Shown one piece after another: positions 1 to 9,933 of a stretch of 64,000 nucleotides of DNA. The notes beneath the pieces were generated by a model. The model was not told the origin of the DNA. It saw nothing but the letters and a program-made list of their open reading frames with translations, and did not search any database. Within the stretch, counting starts at the first letter, position 1; every line of letters starts with the position of its first letter. Source of the DNA: Pseudomonas fluorescens (GTDB lineage: Bacteria > Pseudomonadota > Gammaproteobacteria > Pseudomonadales > Pseudomonadaceae); NCBI RefSeq assembly GCF_902498065.1, contig NZ_CABVIR010000002.1, positions 310,001 to 374,000 on the forward strand. Direction: 5' to 3'. A program made the translations under genes and the position numbers.

Positions 1-608
1 CGGTCTGAGGTGAAGGCCGCTTTGCCGGTCATCGACATGTCGCTCATGCTGCTGTCGTCACGCGGGCTGTTCTGGCGGAACTGGCCGCCGTAGAGCGTCA
101 GGCCGTTGATTTCCTTTGAGGTGATCTGGCCGCCACGGAAGGTTTGTGGCAGTGAGCGCCCATCGTCCGAACGCAGGATCGGCAGCACTGGCATCCATTC
201 GCCGACCTTCACTTCGGTCTGCGACAACTTCGCTTTGAACGCTACGTTGGTGCGACCGAAGTGGTCTGCCGGACGGCCATCGTGGTCCAGCGGCAGCAGT
301 TGCGTGCCGCCGGTGCCTTTGCCGCCGTCGAGTTTTACCGAGTACAGCCCGAGCACGTCCATGCCGAAGCCGACGGTGCCTTGAGTGAACCCGGACTTGG
401 CGTCGAGGATGAAACTTTGCGTCCACTCTTCAGCCTTGCCCTGCGCCTTGGTCGGGTTGGTGAAGTTGCGGTTGATGTAGAAGTTGCGCAGGTTCAGGTT
501 GACCTTGGCACCCTCGACAAAACCGGACTCTTCGGCTGTGGCGGGCAGGGCGGCGCCGGCCAGTGCGATGGCAATCAGGCTGGGAACGAAATAAGTGGAA
601 GGCGTCAT
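1..608 (-). CDS. OprD-family outer membrane porin (N-terminal part, cut by window edge)
   Basis: The minus-strand frame opens with an ATG at 608 and runs off the window start, giving about 202 residues of a protein whose family is normally 420-450 residues. It begins with a signal peptide ending in ALPATAEE, followed by the OprD-type opening strand with NLRNFYINRNF, then DVLGLYSVKLDGG, LPLDHDGRPADHF and the RGGQITSKEI stretch typical of the family. OprD-like porins form 18-stranded outer-membrane channels for amino acids, small peptides or aromatic acids; the substrate cannot be told from this fragment. The family assignment is firm and the substrate is unknown. Confidence 0.88.
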   Translation of the reverse strand, partial: MTPSTYFVPSLIAIALAGAALPATAEESGFVEGAKVNLNLRNFYINRNFTNPTKAQGKAEEWTQSFILDAKSGFTQGTVGFGMDVLGLYSVKLDGGKGTGGTQLLPLDHDGRPADHFGRTNVAFKAKLSQTEVKVGEWMPVLPILRSDDGRSLPQTFRGGQITSKEINGLTLYGGQFRQNSPRDDSSMSDMSMTGKAAFTSD

Positions 609-893
609 GGGCTGGGTCTCTCTGATTCTTGGAGATGAAACGGGGTGATGCCGCAACCGTCGGGTTGCAGACAAAAGATTCAAATTCAAATGTAACGGGC
701 GAGATCAGCCGGACAGGGCAGGGCGCGGGGGCATGGTGTCGAACCTGTTGTTATTGGTTTTGTGTGGCTAATGGTGCGGGGAATTAACTAGATGGTTCAA
801 TTGGTGGGAGCGGGTTTTGGGCGATAATCGAACGTAAGATTGGCGAGGGGTTTGTGTTGTCCGTATTGCCAACACAACGTTTCCCGCCGCCAA

Positions 894-919
894 CAAAAAG
901 CCCACCAAACGGTGGGCTT
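894..919 (-). terminator. Rho-independent terminator of the ttgABC operon
   Basis: On the minus strand AAGCCCACC and GGTGGGCTT form a 9-bp stem with a 4-nt loop, followed by a T run. It begins about 20 bp after the ttgC stop codon, so it ends the efflux operon. Confidence 0.85.
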
Positions 920-938
920 CGTGTTTACAGCCGTTCGA

Positions 939-2399
939 TCAGAACAACTTCAGCTTCGGCGCTTCTTCTTTCAGCGGCTCGACTTTCGCGGTCTGCTCAT
1001 TCCAGCCACCGCCCAGTGCCTTGTAGAGATTCACGGCACTGGTCAGTTGCGCCAGACGATCGGTGATCAGCGCCTGTTGGGCACTGAACAGCTGACGCTG
1101 GGCATCGAGGAAGGTCAGGTTGCTGTCGACGCCAATGCGATAACGACGCTCGGCCAGACGGTAGTAGTCCTGGTTGGCGGTGACGAAATCACGCTGGGCC
1201 TGCAACTGCTCGGTGTAGGTCTGGCGGGCGGCCAGGCCATCGGCGACTTCCTGGAAGGCCGTTTGAATGGACTTCTCGTAGTTCGCCACGCCGATGTCTT
1301 TCTGGATTTTCGAGTAATCCAGGCTGGCGCGCAGGCTGCCGGCGTTGAAGATCGGCAGGTTGATTTGCGGCTGGAACAACCAGGTGCCCGAACCACCCTT
1401 GAACAGACCTGACAGGTCCGGGCTCAGGGTACCGGCATTGGCGGTGAGGCTGATGCTCGGGAAGAACGCCGCCCGTGCCGCGCCGATGTTGGCGTTGGCA
1501 GCCTTCAGGTTGTATTCGGCTTGAAGGATGTCTGGACGACGTTGCAGCAAGTCCGACGGCAAGCCCGGCGGTACGTCGCTCAGCAGGTCGTCAGCCAGCG
1601 GCTTGGCTTCTCGCAGATTGGCCGGGATGCCCGTGCCAAGCAGCAGCACCAGGCTGTTTTCATCCTGGGCGACCTGGCGGGTGTAACGGGCCAGTTGCGC
1701 ACGGGCGTTTTCCACCGAGGTCCGCGACTGCGCCAGATCCAGCGCCGAAGCGACGCCGACTTCGTTGCTGCGTGCGGTGAGCTTGTAGCTCTCCTCGAAC
1801 GCGCCAAGCGTGTCTTGAGTCAGCTTGCGCAGCTCTTTGTCAGCCTGCCAGGTCAGGTAGGCATTCGCCACGCTGGCCACCAGGCTGATTTGCGTGCTGC
1901 GACGGCCTTCTTCGGTGGCGAAGTATTTTTGCAGCGCTTCTTCACTCAGGCTGCGAACCCGACCGAACAGGTCGAGTTCATAAGCACTGATGCCGACGGT
2001 GGCGGAGTAGGAGCTGGTGATCCCCGCTTGACCGGTCTGCGATGCATCTGCCGGAACGCGCTGACGGCTGCCGGTGCCATTGGCTGACACGGCCGGGAAC
2101 AGATCCGCACGCTGGATGCGGTACTGCGCCGCGAACGCGTCGATGTTCAGCGCCGCGACACGCAGGTCGCGGTTGTTTTCCAGGGACACCTGGATCAGCT
2201 GTTGCAACGCCGGGTCATGGAAAAACTGCTTCCAGCCCTGTTCGGCGGCGGCCTGGTTCGGCGCCTGGGCCGGCGAATACGCCGGACCTTGCGGGTACTG
2301 GGCTGCCACCGGTGCCTCAGGCTGCTGATAGTCGGGTATCAGCGAGCAACCGCTCAGTACGAACGCGGCGACTGCGATGGAGAGTAGCGACTTGCTCAT
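939..2399 (-). CDS. ttgC: Outer membrane channel of RND efflux pump (TtgC/EmhC/OprM type)
   Basis: A 486-residue outer-membrane factor that forms the TolC-like exit duct of a tripartite drug pump. The N-terminus has a lipoprotein signal with lipobox LSGC, followed by two repeated outer-membrane-efflux domains (roughly residues 60-270 and 285-470), which are visible as paired blocks around [15 protein letters not shown] and [22 protein letters not shown]. The length matches OprM-class proteins. Its ATG overlaps the stop of the upstream RND gene by 4 bp, so the two are translationally coupled. It could equally be called emhC or oprM, as strain naming varies; the function in multidrug and solvent export is inferred from the family. 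Confidence 0.93.
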   Translation of the reverse strand: MSKSLLSIAVAAFVLSGCSLIPDYQQPEAPVAAQYPQGPAYSPAQAPNQAAAEQGWKQFFHDPALQQLIQVSLENNRDLRVAALNIDAFAAQYRIQRADLFPAVSANGTGSRQRVPADASQTGQAGITSSYSATVGISAYELDLFGRVRSLSEEALQKYFATEEGRRSTQISLVASVANAYLTWQADKELRKLTQDTLGAFEESYKLTARSNEVGVASALDLAQSRTSVENARAQLARYTRQVAQDENSLVLLLGTGIPANLREAKPLADDLLSDVPPGLPSDLLQRRPDILQAEYNLKAANANIGAARAAFFPSISLTANAGTLSPDLSGLFKGGSGTWLFQPQINLPIFNAGSLRASLDYSKIQKDIGVANYEKSIQTAFQEVADGLAARQTYTEQLQAQRDFVTANQDYYRLAERRYRIGVDSNLTFLDAQRQLFSAQQALITDRLAQLTSAVNLYKALGGGWNEQTAKVEPLKEEAPKLKLF

Positions 2400-5300
2400 T
2401 GGCCAGCCTCTTTAGAAGGTTCAATAGCGTCGTCCTGACCGGCGTTTTTACGCTGACCAATCGACGACACGGTGACAAAGAACAGTGGGACCCAGAAGAT
2501 CGCCAGGATCGTGGCTGTGATCATACCGCCAATAACGCCGGTACCGATCGCGTGTTGGCTGCCTGAACCGGCGCCCGTGGAAATCGCCAGCGGTACTACG
2601 CCGAGGACGAAGGCGAGGGAGGTCATGATGATCGGTCGCAAACGCATGCGGCAGGCTTCAATCGCCGCGTCGCGCAGGCTGCGCCCTTGCTCATGCAGTT
2701 CCTTGGCGAATTCGACGATCAGGATGGCGTTTTTCGCCGCCAGACCGATGGTCGTCAACAGGCCCACCTGGAAGTAAACGTCGTTCGACAGGCCGCGCAG
2801 ACTGGTGGCCAGGAGCGCACCGATGATCCCCAACGGCACCACCAACATCACCGCGATCGGGATCGACCAGCTTTCGTACAGCGCTGCCAGACACAGGAAC
2901 ACCATCAGCAACGACAAGGCGTAAAGCGCTGGCGCTTGCGAGCCGGACAGCCGTTCCTCGTACGACAAACCGGTCCAGGAAATACCGACACCGGCCGGCA
3001 GTTTCTTGGCCAGGGCTTCGACTTCCGCCATGGCTTCACCGGTGGAGTAGCCCGGAGCCGGGGCGCCGAGGATTTCCATCGCTTCTACGCCGTTGTAACG
3101 CGAAAGCTTCGGCGCACCGTAGATCCACTCACCCTTGGCGAAGGCGGAGAAGGGAACCATGGTGCCTGCGCTGTTACGCACATACCATTTCTTGATGTCT
3201 TCCGGGCTCATCCGCGCCCCGGGTTGACCTTGCACGTAGACTTTCTTCACCCGACCACGGTCGATGAAGTCGTTGACGTAGCTACTGCCCAAGGCAATCG
3301 ACAGGGTGCTGTTGATGTCGGAGAGGGTAATGCCCAGCGCGCTGGCCTTCTCGTCGTCGATTTCGAGCTGATATTGCGGTTCGTCGTTCAGGCCGTTCGG
3401 ACGTACCTGCGACAGCACTTTGCTCTGCGCTGCCATGCCGAGGAACTGGTTGCGCGCTGCCATCAGTTTTTCGTGACCGATACCGGCACGGTCCTGGAGG
3501 AATACGTCGAAGCCCGTGGCGTTGCCCAGCTCCAGTACCGCAGGTGGCGCGAAGGCGAACACCATGGCATCACGGAACGAGAAGAAGTGCTTTTGGGCCC
3601 GAGCGGCCAGGTTGAATACGCTGTTATCGGCGTTACGCTGGTCCCAGGGTTTAAGCATGATAAAGGCCATGCCCGAACTCTGGCCGCGTCCGGCGAAGTT
3701 GAAGCCGTTCACGGTAAACACCGAGGCCACCGCATCGCCTTCACCGCCGTCCTTGGTCGGACGCAGCAGGAATTCGCGCATTTCATCGATCACTACCTGC
3801 GTGCGCTCGGCGCTGGAGCCGGCCGGGGTCTGTACCTGGGCAAACAGTACGCCCTGGTCTTCTTCCGGCAGGAACGCCGTTGGAATACGGGTGAACAGCC
3901 AGATCATGCCGACAACAATGATCACGTACGCCAGCAGGTACGGCGCCTTGTGCGTCAGCATGTTGCCCACGCCACGCTCGTAGCTTTTGACGCCACGGTC
4001 GAAGCTGCGGTTGAACCAGCCGAAGAAGCCGCGTTTCGGTGTGCCGTGCTCGCCTTTCGGAATCGCCTTGAGCATGGTGGCGCAGAGTGCCGGGGTGAAG
4101 ATCAGTGCGACCAGTACCGACAGGGCCATGGCCGAAACGATGGTGATCGAGAACTGCTTGTAGATCACGCCCGTGGAGCCGCTGAAGAATGCCATCGGCA
4201 GCAGTACCGCCGACAACACCAGGGCGATACCGACCAGTGCACCCTGGATCTGCCCCATGGATTTCTTGGTGGCCTCCTTGGGTGACAGGCCTTCTTCGCT
4301 CATGACCCGTTCGACGTTTTCCACCACGACGATGGCATCGTCCACCAGCAATCCGATGGCCAGCACCATACCGAACATGGTCAGGGTGTTGATGCTGAAA
4401 CCGAACGCCGCGAGGATCCCGAAGGTACCCAGCAATACCACCGGCACAGTCATCGTGGTGATGACGGTGGCGCGGAAGTTTTGCAGGAACAGGAACATCA
4501 CCAGGAACACCAGCACGATCGCTTCGACCAGGGTTTCAAGCACACCCTTGATCGACTCGGTCACCACCGGAGTGGTGTCGTACGGGAACACCACTTCCAT
4601 GCCTTGCGGGAAGAACGGCTTGAGCGTGTTGATGGTGTTGCGCAACGCTTTCGCGGTGTCGAGGGCGTTGGCTCCGTTGGCCAGTTTCACCGCCAGACCG
4701 GAAGCCGGTGCGCCGTTGAACTGAGCGTTGATGCTGTAGTTTTCACCGCCCAGACCCACATCGGCGACATCGGACAGGCGCACTTGCGAGCCGTCCTTGT
4801 TGACCTTGAGCAGGATCTTGTTGAACTGATCGGCTGTTTGCAGACGGGTCTTGCCGATGATCGTGGCGTTCAACTGCTGGCCGGGCGCGGCAGGCAGGCC
4901 GCCCAGTTGACCGGAGGACACCTGGATGTTCTGCGCTGCGATGGCCGCTTTCACGTCCACTGGCGTCAGGTTGAAGTTGTTCAGCTTGGCCGGGTCGAGC
5001 CAGACACGCATCGCGTACTGGGAACCGAAGACCTGGAAGTCACCGACACCGGCGGTTCGCGAGATCGGGTCCTGCATGTTCGACACGATGTAGTTGGACA
5101 GGTCGTCCTTGGTCATGCTGCCGTCGCGCGAGACCACGCCGATCACCAGCAGGAAGTTCTTCACTGCCTTGGTCACGCGAATACCCTGTTGCTGCACTTC
5201 TTGCGGCAGCAGCGGGGTGGCCAGGTTCAGCTTGTTCTGGACCTGAACCTGCGCGGTATCGGAGTTGGTGCCTTGCTCGAAGGTCGCCGTAATGGTCATG

Positions 5301-5560
5301 CTGCCGTCGGAGTTACTTTCCGAGGAGACATAACGCAGGTTATCGATACCGTTGAGCTGTTGCTCGATCACTTGCACCACGGTGTCCTGCACGGTTTGTG
5401 CAGACGCGCCTGGGTAAGTCACCTGAATCGCAATGGCCGGAGGCGCAATGCTCGGGTATTGGTTGATCGGCAGTTTGAGAATCGAGAGTGCCCCGACCAG
5501 CATGATCACCAGGGCAATTACCCAAGCGAAAATCGGACGGTCGATAAAAAATTTCGACAT
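2396..5560 (-). CDS. ttgB: RND multidrug efflux inner-membrane transporter (TtgB/EmhB/MexB type)
   Basis: A 1054-residue proton-driven HAE1-family transporter and the pump subunit of the tripartite system. The N-terminus [20 protein letters not shown] is the standard RND start. The proton-relay helix [19 protein letters not shown], with its paired aspartates, lies around residue 400, and a second transmembrane block ends the protein. Two large periplasmic loops lie between the helix groups, as expected. It sits 3 bp after the adaptor gene and overlaps ttgC by 4 bp. Homologues export chloramphenicol, tetracycline, flavonoids and aromatic solvents; the specificity here is inferred. Confidence 0.95.
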   Translation of the reverse strand: MSKFFIDRPIFAWVIALVIMLVGALSILKLPINQYPSIAPPAIAIQVTYPGASAQTVQDTVVQVIEQQLNGIDNLRYVSSESNSDGSMTITATFEQGTNSDTAQVQVQNKLNLATPLLPQEVQQQGIRVTKAVKNFLLVIGVVSRDGSMTKDDLSNYIVSNMQDPISRTAGVGDFQVFGSQYAMRVWLDPAKLNNFNLTPVDVKAAIAAQNIQVSSGQLGGLPAAPGQQLNATIIGKTRLQTADQFNKILLKVNKDGSQVRLSDVADVGLGGENYSINAQFNGAPASGLAVKLANGANALDTAKALRNTINTLKPFFPQGMEVVFPYDTTPVVTESIKGVLETLVEAIVLVFLVMFLFLQNFRATVITTMTVPVVLLGTFGILAAFGFSINTLTMFGMVLAIGLLVDDAIVVVENVERVMSEEGLSPKEATKKSMGQIQGALVGIALVLSAVLLPMAFFSGSTGVIYKQFSITIVSAMALSVLVALIFTPALCATMLKAIPKGEHGTPKRGFFGWFNRSFDRGVKSYERGVGNMLTHKAPYLLAYVIIVVGMIWLFTRIPTAFLPEEDQGVLFAQVQTPAGSSAERTQVVIDEMREFLLRPTKDGGEGDAVASVFTVNGFNFAGRGQSSGMAFIMLKPWDQRNADNSVFNLAARAQKHFFSFRDAMVFAFAPPAVLELGNATGFDVFLQDRAGIGHEKLMAARNQFLGMAAQSKVLSQVRPNGLNDEPQYQLEIDDEKASALGITLSDINSTLSIALGSSYVNDFIDRGRVKKVYVQGQPGARMSPEDIKKWYVRNSAGTMVPFSAFAKGEWIYGAPKLSRYNGVEAMEILGAPAPGYSTGEAMAEVEALAKKLPAGVGISWTGLSYEERLSGSQAPALYALSLLMVFLCLAALYESWSIPIAVMLVVPLGIIGALLATSLRGLSNDVYFQVGLLTTIGLAAKNAILIVEFAKELHEQGRSLRDAAIEACRMRLRPIIMTSLAFVLGVVPLAISTGAGSGSQHAIGTGVIGGMITATILAIFWVPLFFVTVSSIGQRKNAGQDDAIEPSKEAGQ

Positions 5561-5563
5561 GGT

Positions 5564-6721
5564 TTACTCCCCTTTGCCGCTGGAAGCCTTGCTAGCTGCC
5601 TGTGCGGGGGCCGGGTTCTTTGCGCCAACGTTAGTCGCCTCAGTGGCCTTGACTTCAATGCCAGGTTTGACGAATTGCAGGCCTTCGGTGATCAGACGAT
5701 CGCCGGCTTTCAGGCCGTCCTCGATCAGCCATTGGCTGCCGACTGTGCGGCTGGCCTTGAGCTGACGCAGTTCGACCTTGTTGTCCGCACCGACGACCAG
5801 CGCGGTCGGGGTGCCTTTGAGGTCGCGGGTCACGCCTTGTTGCGGCGCCAGGATTGCAGCGGCGTTGACGCCAGCCTGCAGCTGGGCGTGCACGAACATG
5901 CCTGGCAACAGAGTGTGATCAGGGTTCGGGAACACCGCACGCAAGGTCACGGAACCGGTGGTCTGGTCAACCGAGACTTCGGAGAATTCGAGCTTGCCGT
6001 CGAGTTTGTACTGGCTGCCGTCTTCGAGGGTCAGCTTGACAGTGGCCGAGTTGTCGCCGGCCTTTTGCAGACGACCGCTTTCCAGTTCGCGACGCAGTTC
6101 AAGCAGCTCAACCGAGGACTGGGTGACATCGACGTAGATCGGATCGAGTTGCTGGATCACCGCCATGGCGTCCGCTTGTCCGCTGGTGACCAGAGCGCCT
6201 TCGGTCACGTTGGAGCGACCGATGCGACCGGACAGTGGCGCGTACACTTTGGTGTAGCGCACATTGATCTGGGCGCTTTGCAGCGCGGCTTCCGATTGCA
6301 AGCGGTTGGCCAGGGCCGTGTCGTATTCCTGACGGCTCACGGCCTGTTCATTGACCAGTTGCTTGTAGCGATCGGAGATCGATTTGGTCTGTTGCAGGTT
6401 GGCTTCAGCGCTTTTCAGCGTGGCTTCATAAACCGCCGGGTCGATCTGATACAGCTGCTGACCGGCCTTGACGTCGCCGCCTTCCTTGAACAGACGCTTG
6501 AGAATGATGCCGTTGACCTGCGGGCGAACTTCGGCGATGCGGTAGGCGCTGGTGCGGCCCGGCAGCTCGGACGTCAGGGTAAAGGCTTGAGGTTGCAGGG
6601 TTACAACGCCGACCTGAGGGGGTGGCGCGGCCGGTGCCGCTTCTTCCTTTTTGCATCCGCTGAGCAGCGATGCCAAGGCGACGGCAGTGACCAGAGCGGT
6701 AACAGCTGGCTTGAATTGCAT
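5564..6721 (-). CDS. ttgA: RND efflux periplasmic adaptor (TtgA/EmhA/MexA type)
   Basis: A membrane-fusion lipoprotein that links the inner-membrane pump to the outer-membrane duct. The ATG at 6721 is chosen because it begins a lipoprotein signal with lipobox LLSGC within the first 25 residues; a longer frame upstream lacks a signal. Visible domains are a split lipoyl/barrel-sandwich part (GRTSAYRIAEVRPQVNGII near residue 60 and later LSGRIGRSNVTEGALV), a long alpha-hairpin between them and a beta-barrel after it. It is about 385 residues, the normal length. It is the first gene of the operon and is transcribed away from ttgR across a shared operator region. Confidence 0.94.
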   Translation of the reverse strand: MQFKPAVTALVTAVALASLLSGCKKEEAAPAAPPPQVGVVTLQPQAFTLTSELPGRTSAYRIAEVRPQVNGIILKRLFKEGGDVKAGQQLYQIDPAVYEATLKSAEANLQQTKSISDRYKQLVNEQAVSRQEYDTALANRLQSEAALQSAQINVRYTKVYAPLSGRIGRSNVTEGALVTSGQADAMAVIQQLDPIYVDVTQSSVELLELRRELESGRLQKAGDNSATVKLTLEDGSQYKLDGKLEFSEVSVDQTTGSVTLRAVFPNPDHTLLPGMFVHAQLQAGVNAAAILAPQQGVTRDLKGTPTALVVGADNKVELRQLKASRTVGSQWLIEDGLKAGDRLITEGLQFVKPGIEVKATEATNVGAKNPAPAQAASKASSGKGE

Positions 6722-6810
6722 GAAAATCCTCGGGTCAGGCGCGCAAATTGCGCACAAGAAATGTGAAAGGGTAAAAAATGTGCGCTGAGTGGATAAGTAG
6801 CTTGCTAAGG

Positions 6811-6843
6811 AATATACTTACGTTCATGGTTGTTTGTAAATAC
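6811..6843. promoter_or_regulatory. TtgR-type operator between ttgA and ttgR
   Basis: The stretch from 6811 contains ATATACTTACGTTCATGG followed by TTGTTTGTAAATA. In opposite orientation this closely matches the TtgR operator described in P. putida (core TATTTACAAACAACCATGAA), as far as I recall that sequence. It lies in the 265-bp divergent region, where it can overlap both promoters. Known TtgR releases this site when it binds antibiotics or flavonoids. Confidence 0.85.
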
Positions 6844-6986
6844 CTTGGCTGCGTACCCACACCGTTACAAAAGCCGTTCAAAGGTTCGAATTGTAGGCCG
6901 GGGACGACACCCAAGAGCGTTCGCCCCACTTTTATTCAGCGGCTGTTCAGGCATCGCTGAAGCATCCTGATTGAGGTTGTACTGCC

Positions 6987-7619
6987 ATGGTCCGTCGTAC
7001 CAAAGAGGAAGCTCAAGAAACCCGCAGCCAGATACTCGAAGCGGCAGAGAAAGCCTTTTATGAAAGGGGCGTGGCGCGCACGACGCTGGCGGACATCGCT
7101 ACCCTGGCCGGCGTGACTCGCGGGGCCATCTATTGGCATTTCAGTAACAAGGCGGATCTGGTGCAGGCCATGCTCGATACCTTGCATGAGCCGCTGGATG
7201 AAATGGCCAAGGCCAGTGAAAGCGAAGATGAACTCGATCCGCTGGGTTGCATGCGCAAGCTGCTGATTCATTTGTTTCATCAAGTTGCCCTGGACCCGAA
7301 AACCCGACGCATCAATGAGATTTTGTTTCATAAGTGCGAATTCACCGATGAAATGTGTGACTTGCGCCAGCAGCGCCGGGAGGTCAGCCTCGATTGCAAT
7401 GTGCGTATCGGCCTGGCCCTTACCAATGCAGTGAATCGGGGGCAGTTGCCGGAAAACCTCGACACTGCGCGCGCAGCTATCAGCCTGCATGCCTACATCG
7501 ATGGCATTTTGTATCAGTGGCTATTGGCGCCCGACAGTTTTCAACTGCATACCGAAGCCGAGCGTTGGGTCGATGCAGCGTTGGACATGCTGCGCCTGAG
7601 CCCCAGCCTGCGCAAATGA
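6987..7619 (+). CDS. ttgR: TetR-family repressor of the efflux operon (TtgR/EmhR)
   Basis: A 210-residue TetR/AcrR regulator. The N-terminal helix-turn-helix is clear: [20 protein letters not shown], then [20 protein letters not shown] and FSNKADLV (about residues 12-60). The rest is the helical ligand-binding domain of TtgR/MepR-like proteins. It is divergent from ttgABC over the operator at 6811-6843, the arrangement in which TtgR represses both the pump genes and itself. The start ATG follows a GAGG about 17 nt upstream, a rather loose ribosome-binding site. Confidence 0.95.
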   Translation: MVRRTKEEAQETRSQILEAAEKAFYERGVARTTLADIATLAGVTRGAIYWHFSNKADLVQAMLDTLHEPLDEMAKASESEDELDPLGCMRKLLIHLFHQVALDPKTRRINEILFHKCEFTDEMCDLRQQRREVSLDCNVRIGLALTNAVNRGQLPENLDTARAAISLHAYIDGILYQWLLAPDSFQLHTEAERWVDAALDMLRLSPSLRK

Positions 7620-7810
7620 AACAAAATGCGTAATTGGATCCGTTTCTGTCAATAGACGCGGGCGAAGATAAACGCTTCGCCCGCGTTGGTGTAATGGGGT
7701 GCTTTTATATACGGACGCGCTTTGGGATGACAGGTAGCGAGCTACGTATTTTGTAGGAAATTTGTGTCGCTGATGTGAAAAGGTTCGCGCCATCCCGCAA
7801 GTTCGCTGCT

Positions 7811-8458
7811 TCAGCCGAACGTGATTTCCACCTCGAAGTTGAAAGGTTCATCCGCTGCCATGCGGGTGATTTTGGTTGAGCAATTGACCCTGGATGAGCC
7901 AATGGAGGTGACGGTATTTTTTACCGTTGCCCTGTGTCTTGGCGAAATCACGCCGAAGGATTTGTTCATTATCATGCCGAGGTCAAAACGGACCCCGACG
8001 TTCTGATCGATGAAATCAACAAACTGATTGAACATGATTTTGTTTTTGGGCCAAGGGTAACCGTACGTATAAGCGAAATCGGATTTGAATGCTGTTTTTG
8101 TATGAGGGGAAAGCTGGAATGACTGGCGCTCTGATTTTTGCAAAGGCAGAGTGGTTTGTGCGATTGTAAAAGTGTGCGGCGTGTTATTGATTAGTTTGAC
8201 GATCACGCGAGTGTTTTTCGTGCTTTTATCTTCATTTCGCCACAGCTCAATTCTCTCGTTCAGAAGGCGTTCTGACTCAATCCCTTCAAGAAAGTGTATT
8301 AATTCTACCTTGGCTGTTCCGATCAACTTGTCCAGTGCTTGCTGATTTTCCTCGCTGAAAAACAGCGGCGTCAGATTGTACAGTGGTCCAATGGAGATGG
8401 AGTTGAAAAACGACAGTAGGTCTTCGTACTGGTTACTGGTTTCTTTGATGTCGTTCAT
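7811..8458 (-). CDS. Hypothetical protein, predicted beta-rich C-terminal half
   Basis: I do not recognise this 215-residue protein. The ATG at 8458 is preferred because AAGGAATCG lies just upstream and the longer frame has no site. The first 85 residues look helical and acidic. From about residue 85 alternating hydrophobic strands appear (RVIVKLINNTPHTFTIAQ), with an aromatic patch YTYGYPWPKNK in the middle and a C-terminus ending in FEVEITFG. There is no signal peptide and no transmembrane segment. It is less GC-rich than its neighbours, suggesting recent acquisition. It follows the small unknown gene at 8783-8505 by 46 bp, so the two may be co-transcribed. Confidence 0.6.
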   Translation of the reverse strand: MNDIKETSNQYEDLLSFFNSISIGPLYNLTPLFFSEENQQALDKLIGTAKVELIHFLEGIESERLLNERIELWRNEDKSTKNTRVIVKLINNTPHTFTIAQTTLPLQKSERQSFQLSPHTKTAFKSDFAYTYGYPWPKNKIMFNQFVDFIDQNVGVRFDLGMIMNKSFGVISPRHRATVKNTVTSIGSSRVNCSTKITRMAADEPFNFEVEITFG

Positions 8459-8504
8459 ATCGATTCCTTTCGAGTAAGTAAGTAATTTTACGGTGGATTG
8501 CAGC

Positions 8505-8783
8505 TCAACGATCCATGATGACCGCGAGCATGCTGTAGTTGTACGGATAGCTGTCGCTTTGGGCCTCAAGGAAGGACTGGCTGAAAATCGGTACTTTCCC
8601 AATGGACAGCGCGTGGTGCTCCCAGAAAAACTCCACTTTGGGTGGACGATGATTCAGGCGTTTTCGATGAGCGTATTGAAAAGCCGTTTTGATATGCACG
8701 GTCTGACTGTAGTTGGTGTATAGGGCCTGGGTGCCGAAATTAACCTCGCTGTAAGTTTTGGGGCAATGTAAATGTTGTTTCAT
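8505..8783 (-). CDS. Small hypothetical protein
   Basis: An open frame of 92 residues from ATG 8783, with a TTG 18 bp further upstream as an alternative. The product is basic and rich in His, Tyr and Lys, without a signal peptide, membrane segment or recognised motif. There is no convincing ribosome-binding site, and the frame begins only about 20 bp beyond the terminator hairpin of xenB, so it either relies on read-through or has a promoter inside that short gap. It is kept because it pairs with the next unknown gene in the same orientation and shares its lower GC. Confidence 0.4.
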   Translation of the reverse strand: MKQHLHCPKTYSEVNFGTQALYTNYSQTVHIKTAFQYAHRKRLNHRPPKVEFFWEHHALSIGKVPIFSQSFLEAQSDSYPYNYSMLAVIMDR

Positions 8784-8802
8784 TAGTTGAACGCTTTGCA
8801 AA

Positions 8803-8842
8803 TAAAAAAAGCCCCGGGTATTTCTATCCGGGGCTTTTTTTA
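8803..8842. terminator. Bidirectional terminator after xenB
   Basis: GCCCCGG at 8811 pairs with CCGGGGC ending at 8834, flanked by an A run on the left and a T run on the right. It can terminate on either strand and directly follows the xenB stop at 8855. Confidence 0.88.
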
Positions 8843-8854
8843 TTTGGGTAAGGT

Positions 8855-9904
8855 TTACATGACTGGGTAGTCGATATATCCCACCGGACCTTTAGCGTAG
8901 AACAATTCCGGGCGCGCCTCGTTCAATGGCGCATCGGCTTTCAAACGTGCCGGCAGGTCCGGGTTGGCAATGAACGGCACGCCGAAGGCGACCGCGTCAG
9001 CCTTGCCGCTGGCCAGCCAGGCGTTGGCGCTGTCCTTGGTGAAGCGTTCGTTGGCGATGTACGGGCCGCCGAAGGCTTCTTTGAGTTGTGGGCCAAGGCT
9101 GTCGCCGGCTTCTTTCTCGCGCGAGCAAATGAACGCGATGCCTCGTTTGCCCAGTTCGCGAGCGACGTAGGTGAAGGTCTCGGACAAGTTGTCGTCGCCC
9201 ATGTCATGGGAGTCGGCGCGCGGTGCCAAATGCACACCGACGCGGCCGGCGCCCCAGACTTCGATCGCCGCGTCGGTCACTTCCAGCAACAGGCGTGCAC
9301 GGTTTTCCAGGGAGCCACCGTAGTTATCGGTGCGCTGGTTGGTGCTGCTTTGCAGGAACTGGTCGAGCAGGTAACCGTTGGCACCGTGGATTTCCACGCC
9401 GTCGAAACCGGCGGCCTTGGCGTTTTCGGCACCTACGCGGTAAGCGTCGACGATGTCGGCGATTTCAGCGGTTTCCAGTGCACGCGGCATTGGGTAATCG
9501 GCCAGTGGGCGAACCAGGCTGACATGACCTTTGGGCTGGATAGCGCTCGGTGCAACCGGTGCTTCGCCGTTCAGGTAAGACGGGTGGGAAACCCGGCCGA
9601 CGTGCCACAGTTGCAGGACGATCTTGCCGCCAGCGCCGTGGACCGCTTTGGTCACGTTGGTCCAGCCTCGCACTTGGTCGTTGGACCAGATGCCCGGGGT
9701 GTCCGGGTAGCCGACGCCCATCGGCGTGACCGAGGTGGCTTCGCTGAGGATCAGGCCGGCCGAGGCGCGTTGAACGTAGTACTCGGCCATCAGCGCGTTC
9801 GGCACACGGCCTTCGTCGGCGCGGCAACGGGTCAGCGGTGCCATGATGATGCGGTTGGCCAACTCGAGGTCGCCCAGTTTGATCGGATCGAAAATAGTCG
9901 TCAT
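8855..9904 (-). CDS. xenB: Old Yellow Enzyme alkene/nitro reductase (xenobiotic reductase B type)
   Basis: A 349-residue FMN-dependent NAD(P)H oxidoreductase of the OYE family that reduces activated alkenes, nitrate esters and nitroaromatics. The start at 9904 has GAGG 9 nt upstream and gives the XenB opening MTTIFDPIKLGDLELANRII. Family marks are MAPLTRCRA at the flavin site, QLWHVGR, the catalytic pair in GVEIHGANGYLLDQFL and the tail region YPVM. The sequence closely resembles XenB of P. fluorescens as I remember it. It shares orientation with the MFS gene 29 bp upstream, and both lie downstream of an ArsR-type repressor, suggesting an electrophile or disulfide-stress operon. Confidence 0.92.
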   Translation of the reverse strand: MTTIFDPIKLGDLELANRIIMAPLTRCRADEGRVPNALMAEYYVQRASAGLILSEATSVTPMGVGYPDTPGIWSNDQVRGWTNVTKAVHGAGGKIVLQLWHVGRVSHPSYLNGEAPVAPSAIQPKGHVSLVRPLADYPMPRALETAEIADIVDAYRVGAENAKAAGFDGVEIHGANGYLLDQFLQSSTNQRTDNYGGSLENRARLLLEVTDAAIEVWGAGRVGVHLAPRADSHDMGDDNLSETFTYVARELGKRGIAFICSREKEAGDSLGPQLKEAFGGPYIANERFTKDSANAWLASGKADAVAFGVPFIANPDLPARLKADAPLNEARPELFYAKGPVGYIDYPVM

Positions 9905-9933
9905 GAAATGCACCCTCGTGAGGTATCAGTGAG

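Noticed and set aside
4481..6766. A long open frame of 761 codons on the plus strand
   Set aside because: It is antisense to ttgB and ttgA, whose families are certain; long antisense frames are expected in GC-rich DNA.
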